10,107 nucleotides of DNA from Acidobacteriota bacterium (GTDB taxonomy: Bacteria > Acidobacteriota > Terriglobia > Terriglobales > Acidobacteriaceae). The stretch is taken from the NCBI GenBank assembly GCA_021781255.1, contig JAJXXG010000493.1, forward strand, positions 1 to 10,107. Direction: 5' to 3'. A program made the position numbers and the translations under genes. Below the pieces are notes generated by a model that worked only from the letters and a program-made list of their open reading frames with translations, had not been told where the DNA came from and did no database searches. The stretch's first letter is position 1. Every line of letters begins with the position of its first letter. Below, piece after piece: positions 1 through 6,018 of the stretch.

Positions 1-309
1 GGCGGGCTTGCAGGCGGCGGGGTCGGGGCGGGCCTCCGCAGCGACATCGACGTGGGCTTGGTGGAAGGGAACGCCGAGACTGCCGGCGAGTTCGCGGGCA
101 AAGTCTAGGTCGGCGTCGGCTTCCTCTCCGCGCAGGCCGTGGTGCAGGTGGGCGGCGTGGAGGACGAGGCCGAGTTCTCTGCCGCGCTCGGCAAGGGCGC
201 GGAGCAGGGCGACGGAGTCGGCTCCGCCGGAGAGGCCGACGGCAAGGCGCAGGCCGGGGGTGAGCAGCGCGGTATCGAGGGGCAGCGGCGGTGGCAAGGG
301 AGCGTGCAC
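1..309 (-). CDS. tilS: tRNA(Ile)-lysidine synthase TilS, N-terminal part (truncated by window edge)
   Basis: TilS uses ATP to attach lysine to C34 of the CAU-anticodon tRNA-Ile, so that it reads AUA codons and is charged with isoleucine; it is a cytoplasmic enzyme. About 103 codons are visible, and the 3' part lies beyond base 1. The reading begins VHAPLPPPLPLDTALL and carries the N-type ATP-pyrophosphatase P-loop SGGADS at residues 27-32. HAAHLHHGLRGEEADAD follows at 51-67, matching the family's second conserved block (usually VDHGLRxxSxxD). The GTG at 309 is chosen because a TATCAT -10-like box ends 6 bp before it. Another in-frame GTG at 357 would add 16 residues of poor character (including Cys, Trp and several Arg) and would put the start upstream of that box. 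The gene is divergent from ispD. The family is clear; the exact start is less sure. Confidence 0.88.
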   Translation of the reverse strand, partial: MHAPLPPPLPLDTALLTPGLRLAVGLSGGADSVALLRALAERGRELGLVLHAAHLHHGLRGEEADADLDFARELAGSLGVPFHQAHVDVAAEARPDPAACKPA

Positions 310-315
310 CAGAGG

Positions 316-321
316 ATGATA
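316..321 (-). promoter_or_regulatory. Putative -10 box for tilS, near-leaderless
   Basis: On the minus strand this reads TATCAT, one mismatch from TATAAT, and only 6 bp separate it from the GTG at 309. Initiation 6-8 bp after the box would put +1 on or beside the start codon, and there is no Shine-Dalgarno sequence in between. No convincing -35 hexamer is visible, so the call rests on the box, its position, and similar arrangements before ispD and kdsD. Confidence 0.35.
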
Positions 322-376
322 GCGCCAGCAGCCGGGGGAAAACCGGCGGTTCGCCACGCACAGGGCACCCGCGTTG

Positions 377-382
377 TATACT
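377..382 (+). promoter_or_regulatory. Putative -10 box for ispD, near-leaderless
   Basis: TATACT (one mismatch from TATAAT) lies 9 bp upstream of the ispD ATG at 392. Transcription would start about 389-391, giving a leader of 0-3 nt. There is no purine-rich ribosome-binding site in the 20 bp before the ATG. A -35 element is not convincing. The 82-bp tilS/ispD gap (310-391) holds both divergent -10-like boxes and a small GCCGG/CCGGC stem (331-335 and 343-347). Confidence 0.4.
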
Positions 383-391
383 CCACGAGTT

Positions 392-1093
392 ATGCAAGTG
401 TTTGCGATTCTTCCCGCTGCGGGGCTGGGAACCCGGATGGCCGGCCCGCAACCGAAACAGTTTGTGGCCCTTGGCGGCATTCCGATCCTGATCCACTCGC
501 TGCGCGCGTTTGCTGCCGTGCCGCGCATTACCGCGATCTATGTGGCCGTGCGCAGGACAGAGGTGGAGCGCGTGCAGGGCCAGGTGACCGAGCACGGCTT
601 TGCCGGGCGCGTGCACGTGGTGGAGGGCGGCGACAGCCGGCAGGAGTCCGTGGCCAATGCGCTGGCCGCGGTGCCCGCCGCGCCGGACGATATTGTGCTG
701 GTGCACGACGCGGTGCGTCCGCTGATTGATACGGCGACGATTGAGCGCACGATTGATGCGGTGGCGGAACACGGCGCGGCGATTGTGGGACTTCCGGCGG
801 TGGACACCATCAAGCAGGTGGAGCGCACGGCCCATGGAGCGCTGATTACATCCACGATTCCACGGGAGTTTGTGGTGCTGGCGCAGACGCCGCAGGGCTT
901 TCGCTACGGGCTGCTGCAGGAGGCCTTTGCGGAGGCGATCAAGGACGGCTTTGTGGGCACGGACGAAGCGTCTGTGGTGGAGCGCTCGGGCGCGCCGGTG
1001 GCGGTGGTGCCGGGCTCTCAGGTTAATCTGAAGATTACGCAGCCGGGGGATATGGAACTGGCTGAGTTCTACCTGAGGCAGCGCAGCCGCTGA
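392..1093 (+). CDS. ispD: 2-C-methyl-D-erythritol 4-phosphate cytidylyltransferase (IspD)
   Basis: IspD condenses MEP with CTP to CDP-ME and pyrophosphate, the third step of the non-mevalonate isoprenoid pathway, in the cytoplasm. The 233-residue length is normal. The nucleotide-binding loop LPAAGLGTRM is at 7-16 with R15, followed by PKQF (K22) at 21-24. GGDSRQESV is at 79-87, HDAVRP with D106 at 105-110, TPQGF at 166-170, TDEASV at 190-195, and VNLKITQPGD, holding the conserved late lysine K214, at 211-220. These are the family's CTP- and MEP-binding blocks, all intact. ATG 392 is chosen because the protein then starts directly with the Rossmann strand. A TTG at 374 would add six residues but lies beside the -10-like box. 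ispF follows on the same strand 113 bp downstream, not fused and not overlapping. Confidence 0.96.
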   Translation: MQVFAILPAAGLGTRMAGPQPKQFVALGGIPILIHSLRAFAAVPRITAIYVAVRRTEVERVQGQVTEHGFAGRVHVVEGGDSRQESVANALAAVPAAPDDIVLVHDAVRPLIDTATIERTIDAVAEHGAAIVGLPAVDTIKQVERTAHGALITSTIPREFVVLAQTPQGFRYGLLQEAFAEAIKDGFVGTDEASVVERSGAPVAVVPGSQVNLKITQPGDMELAEFYLRQRSR

Positions 1094-1119
1094 GAGCGGA
1101 AACCCCGGAGCGATAGCGG

Positions 1120-1160
1120 TTTGCCGGGTGTGAAGACCGGAACCGCGGGCCCCCGGCAAA
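1120..1160 (+). repeat. Inverted repeat between ispD and ispF
   Basis: TTTGCCGGG at 1120-1128 is perfectly complementary to CCCGGCAAA at 1152-1160, around a 23-nt loop. An overlapping alternative stem pairs GCGGTT (1116-1121) with AACCGC (1141-1146), so the two folds compete. No T-tract follows, so this is not a standard intrinsic terminator. The remainder of the gap contains only the ispF ribosome-binding site, GGAG at 1200-1203, 3 bp before the ATG. The role is unknown; an RNA stem shaping ispD-ispF read-through or stability is possible. Confidence 0.5.
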
Positions 1161-1206
1161 GATGCCCAACCACTGTTGAAGCTGGCAAAGAACAGGCACG
1201 GAGAAC

Positions 1207-1824
1207 ATGGATACACGGATTGGATTTGGCTGGGACTCGCACGCATTCAAGCCAGGTGTACCGCTGCGGATTGGCGGCATGACGCTGGAGCATCCTGAGG
1301 GCCTGGCGGGCCACTCCGACGGCGACGTGCTGCTGCACGCGATTACGGACGCGCTGCTGGGCGCGGTGGCGGCGGGCGATATCGGCAGCTTTTTTCCGCC
1401 GGGAGATCCGCGCTGGAAGAATGCCGACTCGGCGATCTTTCTGAATCTGGCGATGGAAGAGCTGCAGCACGCCGGTTATCGCATCGTGAATATTGATACA
1501 ACACTGGTGCTGGCCGCACCGAAGATTGCGCCGATTGCCGGCGAGATGCGGGCCCGGGTGGCCGACCTGCTGTGCGTGGGCATCGACCAGGTGAGCATCA
1601 AGGCCAAGACGCCGGAAGGCCTGGGACTGGACCACGTGGCGCAATGCCACGCAGTGGCGCTGGTGGAGCGTGCGGCCGACCCCGAGGAACTGAAAAGCAT
1701 GAGCGCGGTGATTGAAAGCCAGCGTCAGTTGGAAGACGTGGTGGACGACTTGCTGTCTTCGGTGCACGGCATTCCGAAACGCCGGACGGTCTCTCCTGCG
1801 TATGACACGGAAGACATCACGTAG
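1207..1824 (+). CDS. ispF: 2-C-methyl-D-erythritol 2,4-cyclodiphosphate synthase (IspF), variant with C-terminal extension
   Basis: IspF cyclises CDP-ME 2-phosphate to MEcPP with release of CMP, two steps after IspD in the MEP pathway; the enzyme is a cytoplasmic trimer. The Zn ligands D10, H12 (GFGWDSHAF) and H44 are present, as are GHSDGDV (35-41), TDALLGA (47-53), GDIG (57-60), APK (104-106) and the KAKTPEGLG strand (132-140) with T135 and E137. Two things are odd. First, the TGRGEG segment that normally follows EGLG is replaced by LDHVAQCHAVALV, about three residues shorter, so the equivalents of E. coli R142 and E149 are lost or changed. Second, the protein has 205 residues instead of about 160. 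Residues from about 157 onward form a charged tail (a likely helix around 160-185, then KRR and an acidic end). The start is supported by GGAG at 1200-1203. Catalysis appears retained; regulation may differ. Confidence 0.93.
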   Translation: MDTRIGFGWDSHAFKPGVPLRIGGMTLEHPEGLAGHSDGDVLLHAITDALLGAVAAGDIGSFFPPGDPRWKNADSAIFLNLAMEELQHAGYRIVNIDTTLVLAAPKIAPIAGEMRARVADLLCVGIDQVSIKAKTPEGLGLDHVAQCHAVALVERAADPEELKSMSAVIESQRQLEDVVDDLLSSVHGIPKRRTVSPAYDTEDIT

Positions 1825-1828
1825 GGGT

Positions 1829-1887
1829 TAATTAACGAGTAATTAAATCACACAAAAGTTGCAGTTTAGCGCTATTGCGGGTATGCT
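1829..1887 (+). promoter_or_regulatory. Promoter with A/T-rich upstream element for the PP2C gene
   Basis: TTGCAG (1859-1864) and TATGCT (1882-1887) are separated by exactly 17 bp, a good sigma-70-type pair, with a predicted start near 1894 and a leader of about 50 nt. Just upstream, TAATTAA occurs twice in the same orientation (1829-1835 and 1840-1846), 11 bp or one helical turn apart, in an A/T island that stands out in this GC-rich window. At about -65 to -48 this could be an UP element or a pair of activator sites. The rest of the 1825-1944 gap shows nothing further beyond AGAGG at 1929-1933. Confidence 0.55.
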
Positions 1888-1944
1888 CTGTGGATATTCA
1901 GGGCTTCTGTTTTTCATCCCCGACGACGAGAGGCCTAACCTGCA

Positions 1945-4065
1945 ATGCTCCTGTACGATTTGTTTCTCCGGTTTGCTTTGGTCCGTGTGTGGAAAAGCAT
2001 GCGGCTCGCGCTGGCATGTTGTCTGCTGGCGGGGCTGGCGCATGCGGCAACGGAGCAGACCCCTGCTGCGTCCGCTTCTCCGGACGGATCAGGGCAGGTG
2101 GTGCTGGGAGCTTCGACCCTGCAACTGACGGGACCATGGAAGTTCCACACGGGGGACGACCGGGCCTGGGCGGATCCGGGCTACAACGACTCGCGCTGGG
2201 AAGATATGGACCTGACACCGCAGTCGGGTGTGAAGGATCCATTTCTCGGGGTCAGCGGGTTTGTTCCTGGCTGGACGGTGCGCGGGCACTCGGCCTACAG
2301 CGGGTTTGCGTGGTATCGGCTGCGGGTGAACCTGCAGGCGATGGGCGACGGCAGAGGGAACCTGGCGCTGATGATGCCGGACAACCTGGATGATGCCTAC
2401 CAGGTGTTCGTGGACGGCAAGCTGATCGGCGAGTTTGGAAAATTTACGGCCAAGGGCGTGACGAGCTACCTGACGCTGCCGCGGGTGTTCCACCTGCCGG
2501 CGAGCCCGGGAAGCGGGCCGGTGACGATTGCGGTGCGGGTGTGGATGAACCCCTCAACGCCGCTGATCAATGCGGATACGGGTGGAATGCACAGCCCACC
2601 GGTGCTGGGGCTGGCGGGACCGGTGCAGGCGCTGCTGCGGCTGGACTGGAGCCTAGTGGACCACTCGCAGCTGAGCCGCTTTCTGGAAGCCGGCATACTG
2701 CTGCTGGCCATGACGGTGGTGATGGTGCTGTTCCTGCTGGACCGCCGCGAGCGCTCGTATGTGTGGCTGGAACTGACGCTGCTGGCAGCCCTGGTGCAGG
2801 CGGTCGTAACCATCGTGACCAATTACACGACGTGGATTCCGGCGACGCCAGCGCTGCTGCTGCTGGATGCATTCCTGCGGCCGATTCAGATTGGGCTGTG
2901 GGTGATGTTCTGGGCGTCGTGGTTCCGGCTGGGCCACATGGGACGGCTGCGGTGGATGGTCTTCAGCATGACGGCGATGCTGTGCCTGAGTGTTGCCCTG
3001 CTGCGCGAGCCGCTGTACGGCCATGTGGTTCCGGCCAATGCCGATCTGTGGCTGATGCCTGTATCGCTGCTGATGAAGCTGCTGCTCGGCAGTCTGCTGG
3101 TGTGGGTGGCGTGGGAAGGAACTAAGCGCGACATGACGGGCGGCTGGCTGGGACTGACAGCCGTGGTGCTGGTGTTTGTGGCGCTGTACCAGCAGGACCT
3201 GCAACTGCTGCATGTAGCGATGAATTACTTCCCGTTCGGCTACCAGGTGGGCATTGCGCAGATTGCGGTGGTGCTTTCGCTGAATATCATCACGATGCTG
3301 CTGATGCGTCGCTTCCTGAAGTCGCAACAGCAGCGCGAGCACTTGCAGATTGAGATTCAGCAGGCGCGCGAGGTGCAGCAGGTGCTGATTCCGGACGCGA
3401 TACCGACGATTCCCGGATTCAGGCTGGAGAGCGAGTACCGGCCGGCGCTGCAGGTGGGCGGAGACTTCTTCCAGATTCTGCCGGACGACGCGGGCGGCGT
3501 GCTGATTGTGCTTGGCGACGTAACGGGCAAGGGTCTGCAGGCGGGCATGCTGGTGGCGCTGATCGTGGGGGCAATCCGTGCAATTGTGGAGACAAGCTAC
3601 GAGCCGGTGTTTGTGCTGGAGGCGCTGAACCGCCAGCTATGCGGCCGCAGCCAGGCCTATGCCACCTGCGTGGCGCTGCACGTGGATGTGAATGGCGAGA
3701 CGACCATTGCCAATGCCGGACACCTGGCGCCCTACCTGAATCGTAAAGAGATTGCGATGGAAGGCAACCTGCCGCTGGGCATGACCGAGCACGTGCAGTT
3801 TGAACAGATGAAACTGACGCTGCAGCCGGGAGACCGCATCACGGTGCTGACCGACGGCGTGGTGGAGGCGAAAAGCCCGAACGGCGATCTGTTCGGCTTT
3901 AATCATGCGCGCGCCATCAGCCATTTGCCCGCGTCGTTTATTGCGCGGTCGGCGCAGATTTTCGGCCAGGACGACGACATCACCGTGCTTGCCATCAGCC
4001 GCGAGGCGGAGGGAGACAAGCAGGCGGAGGCCTTGCGCCTGAGCACGCAGGCGGCGGAGGCCTGA
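1945..4065 (+). CDS. Seven-helix membrane SpoIIE/RsbU-type PP2C serine phosphatase with GH2-like ectodomain
   Basis: Predicted integral-membrane phosphatase, 706 residues. Order: signal segment MRLALACCLLAGLAHA at 19-34; an extracellular beta-sandwich at about 55-235 whose blocks (LTGPWKF, then DSRW, WYRLRV at 123-128, and VFVDGKLIGEFGKF at 154-167) resemble the N-terminal sugar-binding domain of GH2 glycosidases; about seven hydrophobic helices between 247 and 455; a Gln-rich helical linker 459-480; and a PP2C domain 480-685. The PP2C metal aspartates are present: D507 in VGGDFF, D525 in LGDVTGKG, D637 in TDGVVEA, and D677/D678 in DDDIT. NAGH is at 590-593. Such proteins dephosphorylate anti-sigma-factor antagonists; none is encoded nearby, so the target is unknown. 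The start is uncertain: ATG 1999 (GGAA 7 bp upstream) would begin exactly at the signal peptide and gives 688 residues, while ATG 1945 has AGAGG 11 bp upstream. It has its own promoter. Confidence 0.85.
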   Translation: MLLYDLFLRFALVRVWKSMRLALACCLLAGLAHAATEQTPAASASPDGSGQVVLGASTLQLTGPWKFHTGDDRAWADPGYNDSRWEDMDLTPQSGVKDPFLGVSGFVPGWTVRGHSAYSGFAWYRLRVNLQAMGDGRGNLALMMPDNLDDAYQVFVDGKLIGEFGKFTAKGVTSYLTLPRVFHLPASPGSGPVTIAVRVWMNPSTPLINADTGGMHSPPVLGLAGPVQALLRLDWSLVDHSQLSRFLEAGILLLAMTVVMVLFLLDRRERSYVWLELTLLAALVQAVVTIVTNYTTWIPATPALLLLDAFLRPIQIGLWVMFWASWFRLGHMGRLRWMVFSMTAMLCLSVALLREPLYGHVVPANADLWLMPVSLLMKLLLGSLLVWVAWEGTKRDMTGGWLGLTAVVLVFVALYQQDLQLLHVAMNYFPFGYQVGIAQIAVVLSLNIITMLLMRRFLKSQQQREHLQIEIQQAREVQQVLIPDAIPTIPGFRLESEYRPALQVGGDFFQILPDDAGGVLIVLGDVTGKGLQAGMLVALIVGAIRAIVETSYEPVFVLEALNRQLCGRSQAYATCVALHVDVNGETTIANAGHLAPYLNRKEIAMEGNLPLGMTEHVQFEQMKLTLQPGDRITVLTDGVVEAKSPNGDLFGFNHARAISHLPASFIARSAQIFGQDDDITVLAISREAEGDKQAEALRLSTQAAEA

Positions 4066-4097
4066 GCCCCGGTCGCGTGATTTTCAACAAGATTCCG

Positions 4098-4127
4098 GTT
4101 GCAGTTTTTTGGGATTCGCCTTAACGT
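4098..4127 (+). promoter_or_regulatory. Possible promoter for the small membrane protein gene
   Basis: GTTGCAGTTT at 4098-4107 is identical to the -35 region of the upstream phosphatase promoter (1858-1867). TAACGT at 4122-4127 lies 17 bp after TTGCAG but matches TATAAT at only three positions. The 4066-4165 gap otherwise contains a T6 run (4105-4110), no clear terminator, and the ribosome-binding site GGAG at 4154-4157. It is a weak call because the -10 is poor. Confidence 0.3.
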
Positions 4128-4165
4128 TGCGGGGAATCTCCATCTCAAATTGCGGAGTGTGCTCG

Positions 4166-4468
4166 ATGCATCTCGCGTTCTACCTGATGCAGAATCCGCC
4201 GAACCCGGAGCAGGTTCACAAGCTGGCCGTTGCGATGATGACCATCCTGCCGCTGGTCATCCTGGTGGGGCTGGCGGTTGTGATTGTGCCTTTCTGGTTT
4301 ATCTGCAAGAAGGCGGGTTTTTCGCCGTGGCTCTCGCTGCTGAACATCATTCCGTTCGGCAACCTGGTGCTGATTTACGTGCTGGCGTTTGCGGAGTGGA
4401 AGGTGCGCCCGGCGGCAACGGCGGAGCAGATGGGCTGGCCGTTTCCACCGCAGCCGCCGCAGGGATAG
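4166..4468 (+). CDS. Small two-helix membrane protein of unknown function
   Basis: 100 residues, function unknown. The start ATG is preceded by GGAG 8 bp away, which decides it over upstream in-frame starts. Residues 1-18 are polar (MHLAFYLMQNPPNPEQ...), followed by a hydrophobic helix at about 20-48 (MMTILPLVILVGLAVVIVPFW), a short CKKAGFSPW link, a second hydrophobic stretch at about 56-74, and a proline-rich tail ending WPFPPQPPQG. The pattern helix, then F/W-x-KKAG-x-x-W, then helix resembles small bacterial membrane families with a 'KAGxPGW..LIPIYN' core (DUF5684-like), but the likeness is faint. It lies between the phosphatase and gltX, 42 bp before the latter. A link to the phosphatase is only positional. 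Confidence 0.72.
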   Translation: MHLAFYLMQNPPNPEQVHKLAVAMMTILPLVILVGLAVVIVPFWFICKKAGFSPWLSLLNIIPFGNLVLIYVLAFAEWKVRPAATAEQMGWPFPPQPPQG

Positions 4469-4478
4469 CGGCGAAACT

Positions 4479-4496
4479 GATAGCATCGTAAGAGGA
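4479..4496 (+). promoter_or_regulatory. Possible -10 and ribosome-binding site of gltX
   Basis: GATAGCAT (4479-4486), containing TAGCAT, is a -10-like box that resembles GATACCAT before kdsD, including the flanking CT on the left. AGAGGA (4491-4496) follows and is the only Shine-Dalgarno-like sequence before the gltX ATG at 4511, at a longer than usual 14-bp spacing. No clear -35 is seen. Confidence 0.3.
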
Positions 4497-4510
4497 AAAC
4501 GACCTCAGCG

Positions 4511-5986
4511 ATGCTGGAAGAAACTCTGCTGCAAGCCAAAACTCCTCGTGTTCGCTTTGCTCCTTCTCCCACAGGCTATCTGCATGTGGGCGGGGCGCGC
4601 ACTGCTTTGTTTAACTGGCTGTTTGCCCGGCACACGGGCGGCACGCTGATCCTGCGTATTGAAGACACGGACTTTGAGCGCTCGTCCGACGAGATGGTCG
4701 AGGGCATTCTGGAAGGAATGCGCTGGCTGGGCCTGAACTGGGACGAGGGACCGTTCTACCAGTCGAAGCGGCTGGACCTCTACAAGGCCACGGCAGAGAA
4801 GATTCTGGCCAGCGGAAATGCGTATCCGTGCTTCTGCACGAAGGAAGAGCTGGAACAGCGCCGCAACAAGGCCGCCGAAGATGGCCGCTCACTGATGTAT
4901 GACCGGCGCTGCCGGCGGATTCCGCGGGAAGAAGCCGAGCGGCGCATGGCTGCGGGCGAGGCGGCTGCGCTTCGCTTTGCCGTGCCGGAGGATGGCTCGA
5001 CGAGCTTTGACGACGCGGTGTTCGGCAGGGTGGAGTTTGCCAACGCGGAGATTGAGGACTTTGTGCTGCTGCGCTCGGACGGCATTCCCACGTACCACCT
5101 GAGCGTGGTGGCGGACGACATCGACATGCGGCTGACGCACATTATTCGCGGGGCCGACCATATCTCCAACACGCCGAAGCAGGTGTTGCAGTATCGCGCG
5201 CTGGGCGCGGAGCTGCCGGTGTTTGCGCATGTGCCGCTGATTCTGGGACCGGACAAGACGCGGCTGAGCAAGCGGCACGGCGCGACGAGCGTGATGGCCT
5301 ACAAGCAGATGGGCATTGTGCCGGAGGCGTTCCGAAACTTTCTGTCGCTGCTGGGATGGACGCCGGGCGGCATCAAGGACGCAAACGGCAAGGACCGCGA
5401 GCTGTTCTCGTCTGAGGAACTGATCCAGCTGTTTACGCTGGATGGGATCTCGAAGTCGAACGCGGTGTTCGATAACGACAAGCTGGCGTGGTTCAACGCG
5501 GAGTATATTCGCGCGCTGCCGGTGGAGGAGCTGAGCCGCAGCATTCAGCCGTACTTTGACGAGGCCGGTTTGAACGCCTCGGCGGAGAAGCTGCTGGCGG
5601 TGACGCCGCTGATTCGCGAGCGCATCAAGACACTGCGCGAGGCCGTGGCGGCTGCCGACTTCTTTTTTGTGGAGGAGCTTGCCCCGTATGACCCGGCGGA
5701 TTTGATTCCGCAAAAGGGCGACGCGGCGCTGGCCCTGCGCATTCTGCGGCACACGCGGGAGCTGCTGGCGACGTGCGAATTTGACCACGCCGTGCTGGAG
5801 CAGGCGCTGCGCGAGGCCGCGACAACGCTGGGCGTGAAGACGGGGCCGATGTTTCAGCCGATCCGCGTGGCCGTGTGCGGACGCAAGAACGCGCCGCCGC
5901 TGTTTGAGAGCATGGCTATCCTTGGCCGCGAGGTGTGTGTTGCCCGCATACAGAGGGCCGAAGAGAGTCTTTCATCGCTTGGTTGA
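4511..5986 (+). CDS. gltX: Glutamyl-tRNA synthetase (GluRS)
   Basis: Class Ib aminoacyl-tRNA synthetase that charges tRNA-Glu with glutamate for translation and tetrapyrrole synthesis; cytoplasmic, 491 residues, normal length. The Rossmann fold opens with [13 protein letters not shown] (16-28), the HIGH-type motif. [11 protein letters not shown] follows at 48-58. A Zn-like site is suggested by C107 and C109 (PCFCTKEE) with C134 (YDRRCR). Later blocks are [13 protein letters not shown] (212-224) and the second signature, a KMSKS variant RLSKRHG, at 251-257. The C-terminal anticodon-binding region ends with [14 protein letters not shown] (461-474). It stands directly upstream of glnS, 32 bp apart, so the two are probably co-transcribed. 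Because GlnRS is present, this GluRS could be discriminating (tRNA-Glu only), but that cannot be read from sequence alone. Confidence 0.97.
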   Translation: MLEETLLQAKTPRVRFAPSPTGYLHVGGARTALFNWLFARHTGGTLILRIEDTDFERSSDEMVEGILEGMRWLGLNWDEGPFYQSKRLDLYKATAEKILASGNAYPCFCTKEELEQRRNKAAEDGRSLMYDRRCRRIPREEAERRMAAGEAAALRFAVPEDGSTSFDDAVFGRVEFANAEIEDFVLLRSDGIPTYHLSVVADDIDMRLTHIIRGADHISNTPKQVLQYRALGAELPVFAHVPLILGPDKTRLSKRHGATSVMAYKQMGIVPEAFRNFLSLLGWTPGGIKDANGKDRELFSSEELIQLFTLDGISKSNAVFDNDKLAWFNAEYIRALPVEELSRSIQPYFDEAGLNASAEKLLAVTPLIRERIKTLREAVAAADFFFVEELAPYDPADLIPQKGDAALALRILRHTRELLATCEFDHAVLEQALREAATTLGVKTGPMFQPIRVAVCGRKNAPPLFESMAILGREVCVARIQRAEESLSSLG

Positions 5987-6018
5987 GCGCAGAGACCGTG
6001 GAGTCAGGAATCGCAACG

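Noticed and set aside
331..347. GCCGG/CCGGC hairpin in the tilS-ispD gap as a terminator or operator
   Set aside because: Only five base pairs in GC-rich DNA and between divergent starts; expected by chance.
374..391. TTG start extending IspD by six residues
   Set aside because: It overlaps the TATACT box and adds residues before the first strand of the fold; ATG 392 fits the family start.
139..729. Long open frame across tilS and ispD on the plus strand
   Set aside because: It is antisense to tilS and out of frame with ispD, Arg/Gly/Ala-rich without motifs; a shadow of high GC content.
2653..3342. 229-codon His/Gln-rich minus-strand frame inside the phosphatase gene
   Set aside because: It reflects the complement of Leu/Val/Met-rich membrane helices (CAG, CAC complements), not a real gene.
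1945..4065. Phosphatase as a lipoprotein
   Set aside because: Cysteines near the N-terminus (LACCLL) do not sit in a proper lipobox, and the protein has a multi-helix membrane domain anyway.
4889..5788. 299-codon minus-strand open frame inside gltX
   Set aside because: Its composition (Arg, His, Gln, Leu) and perfect nesting opposite GluRS show it is a mirror frame; no domain or ribosome-binding site.
5935..6018. N-terminal extension of GlnRS overlapping gltX
   Set aside because: The extra 28 residues look like translated gltX sequence in another frame; ATG 6019 has AGGA in front and gives the usual length.
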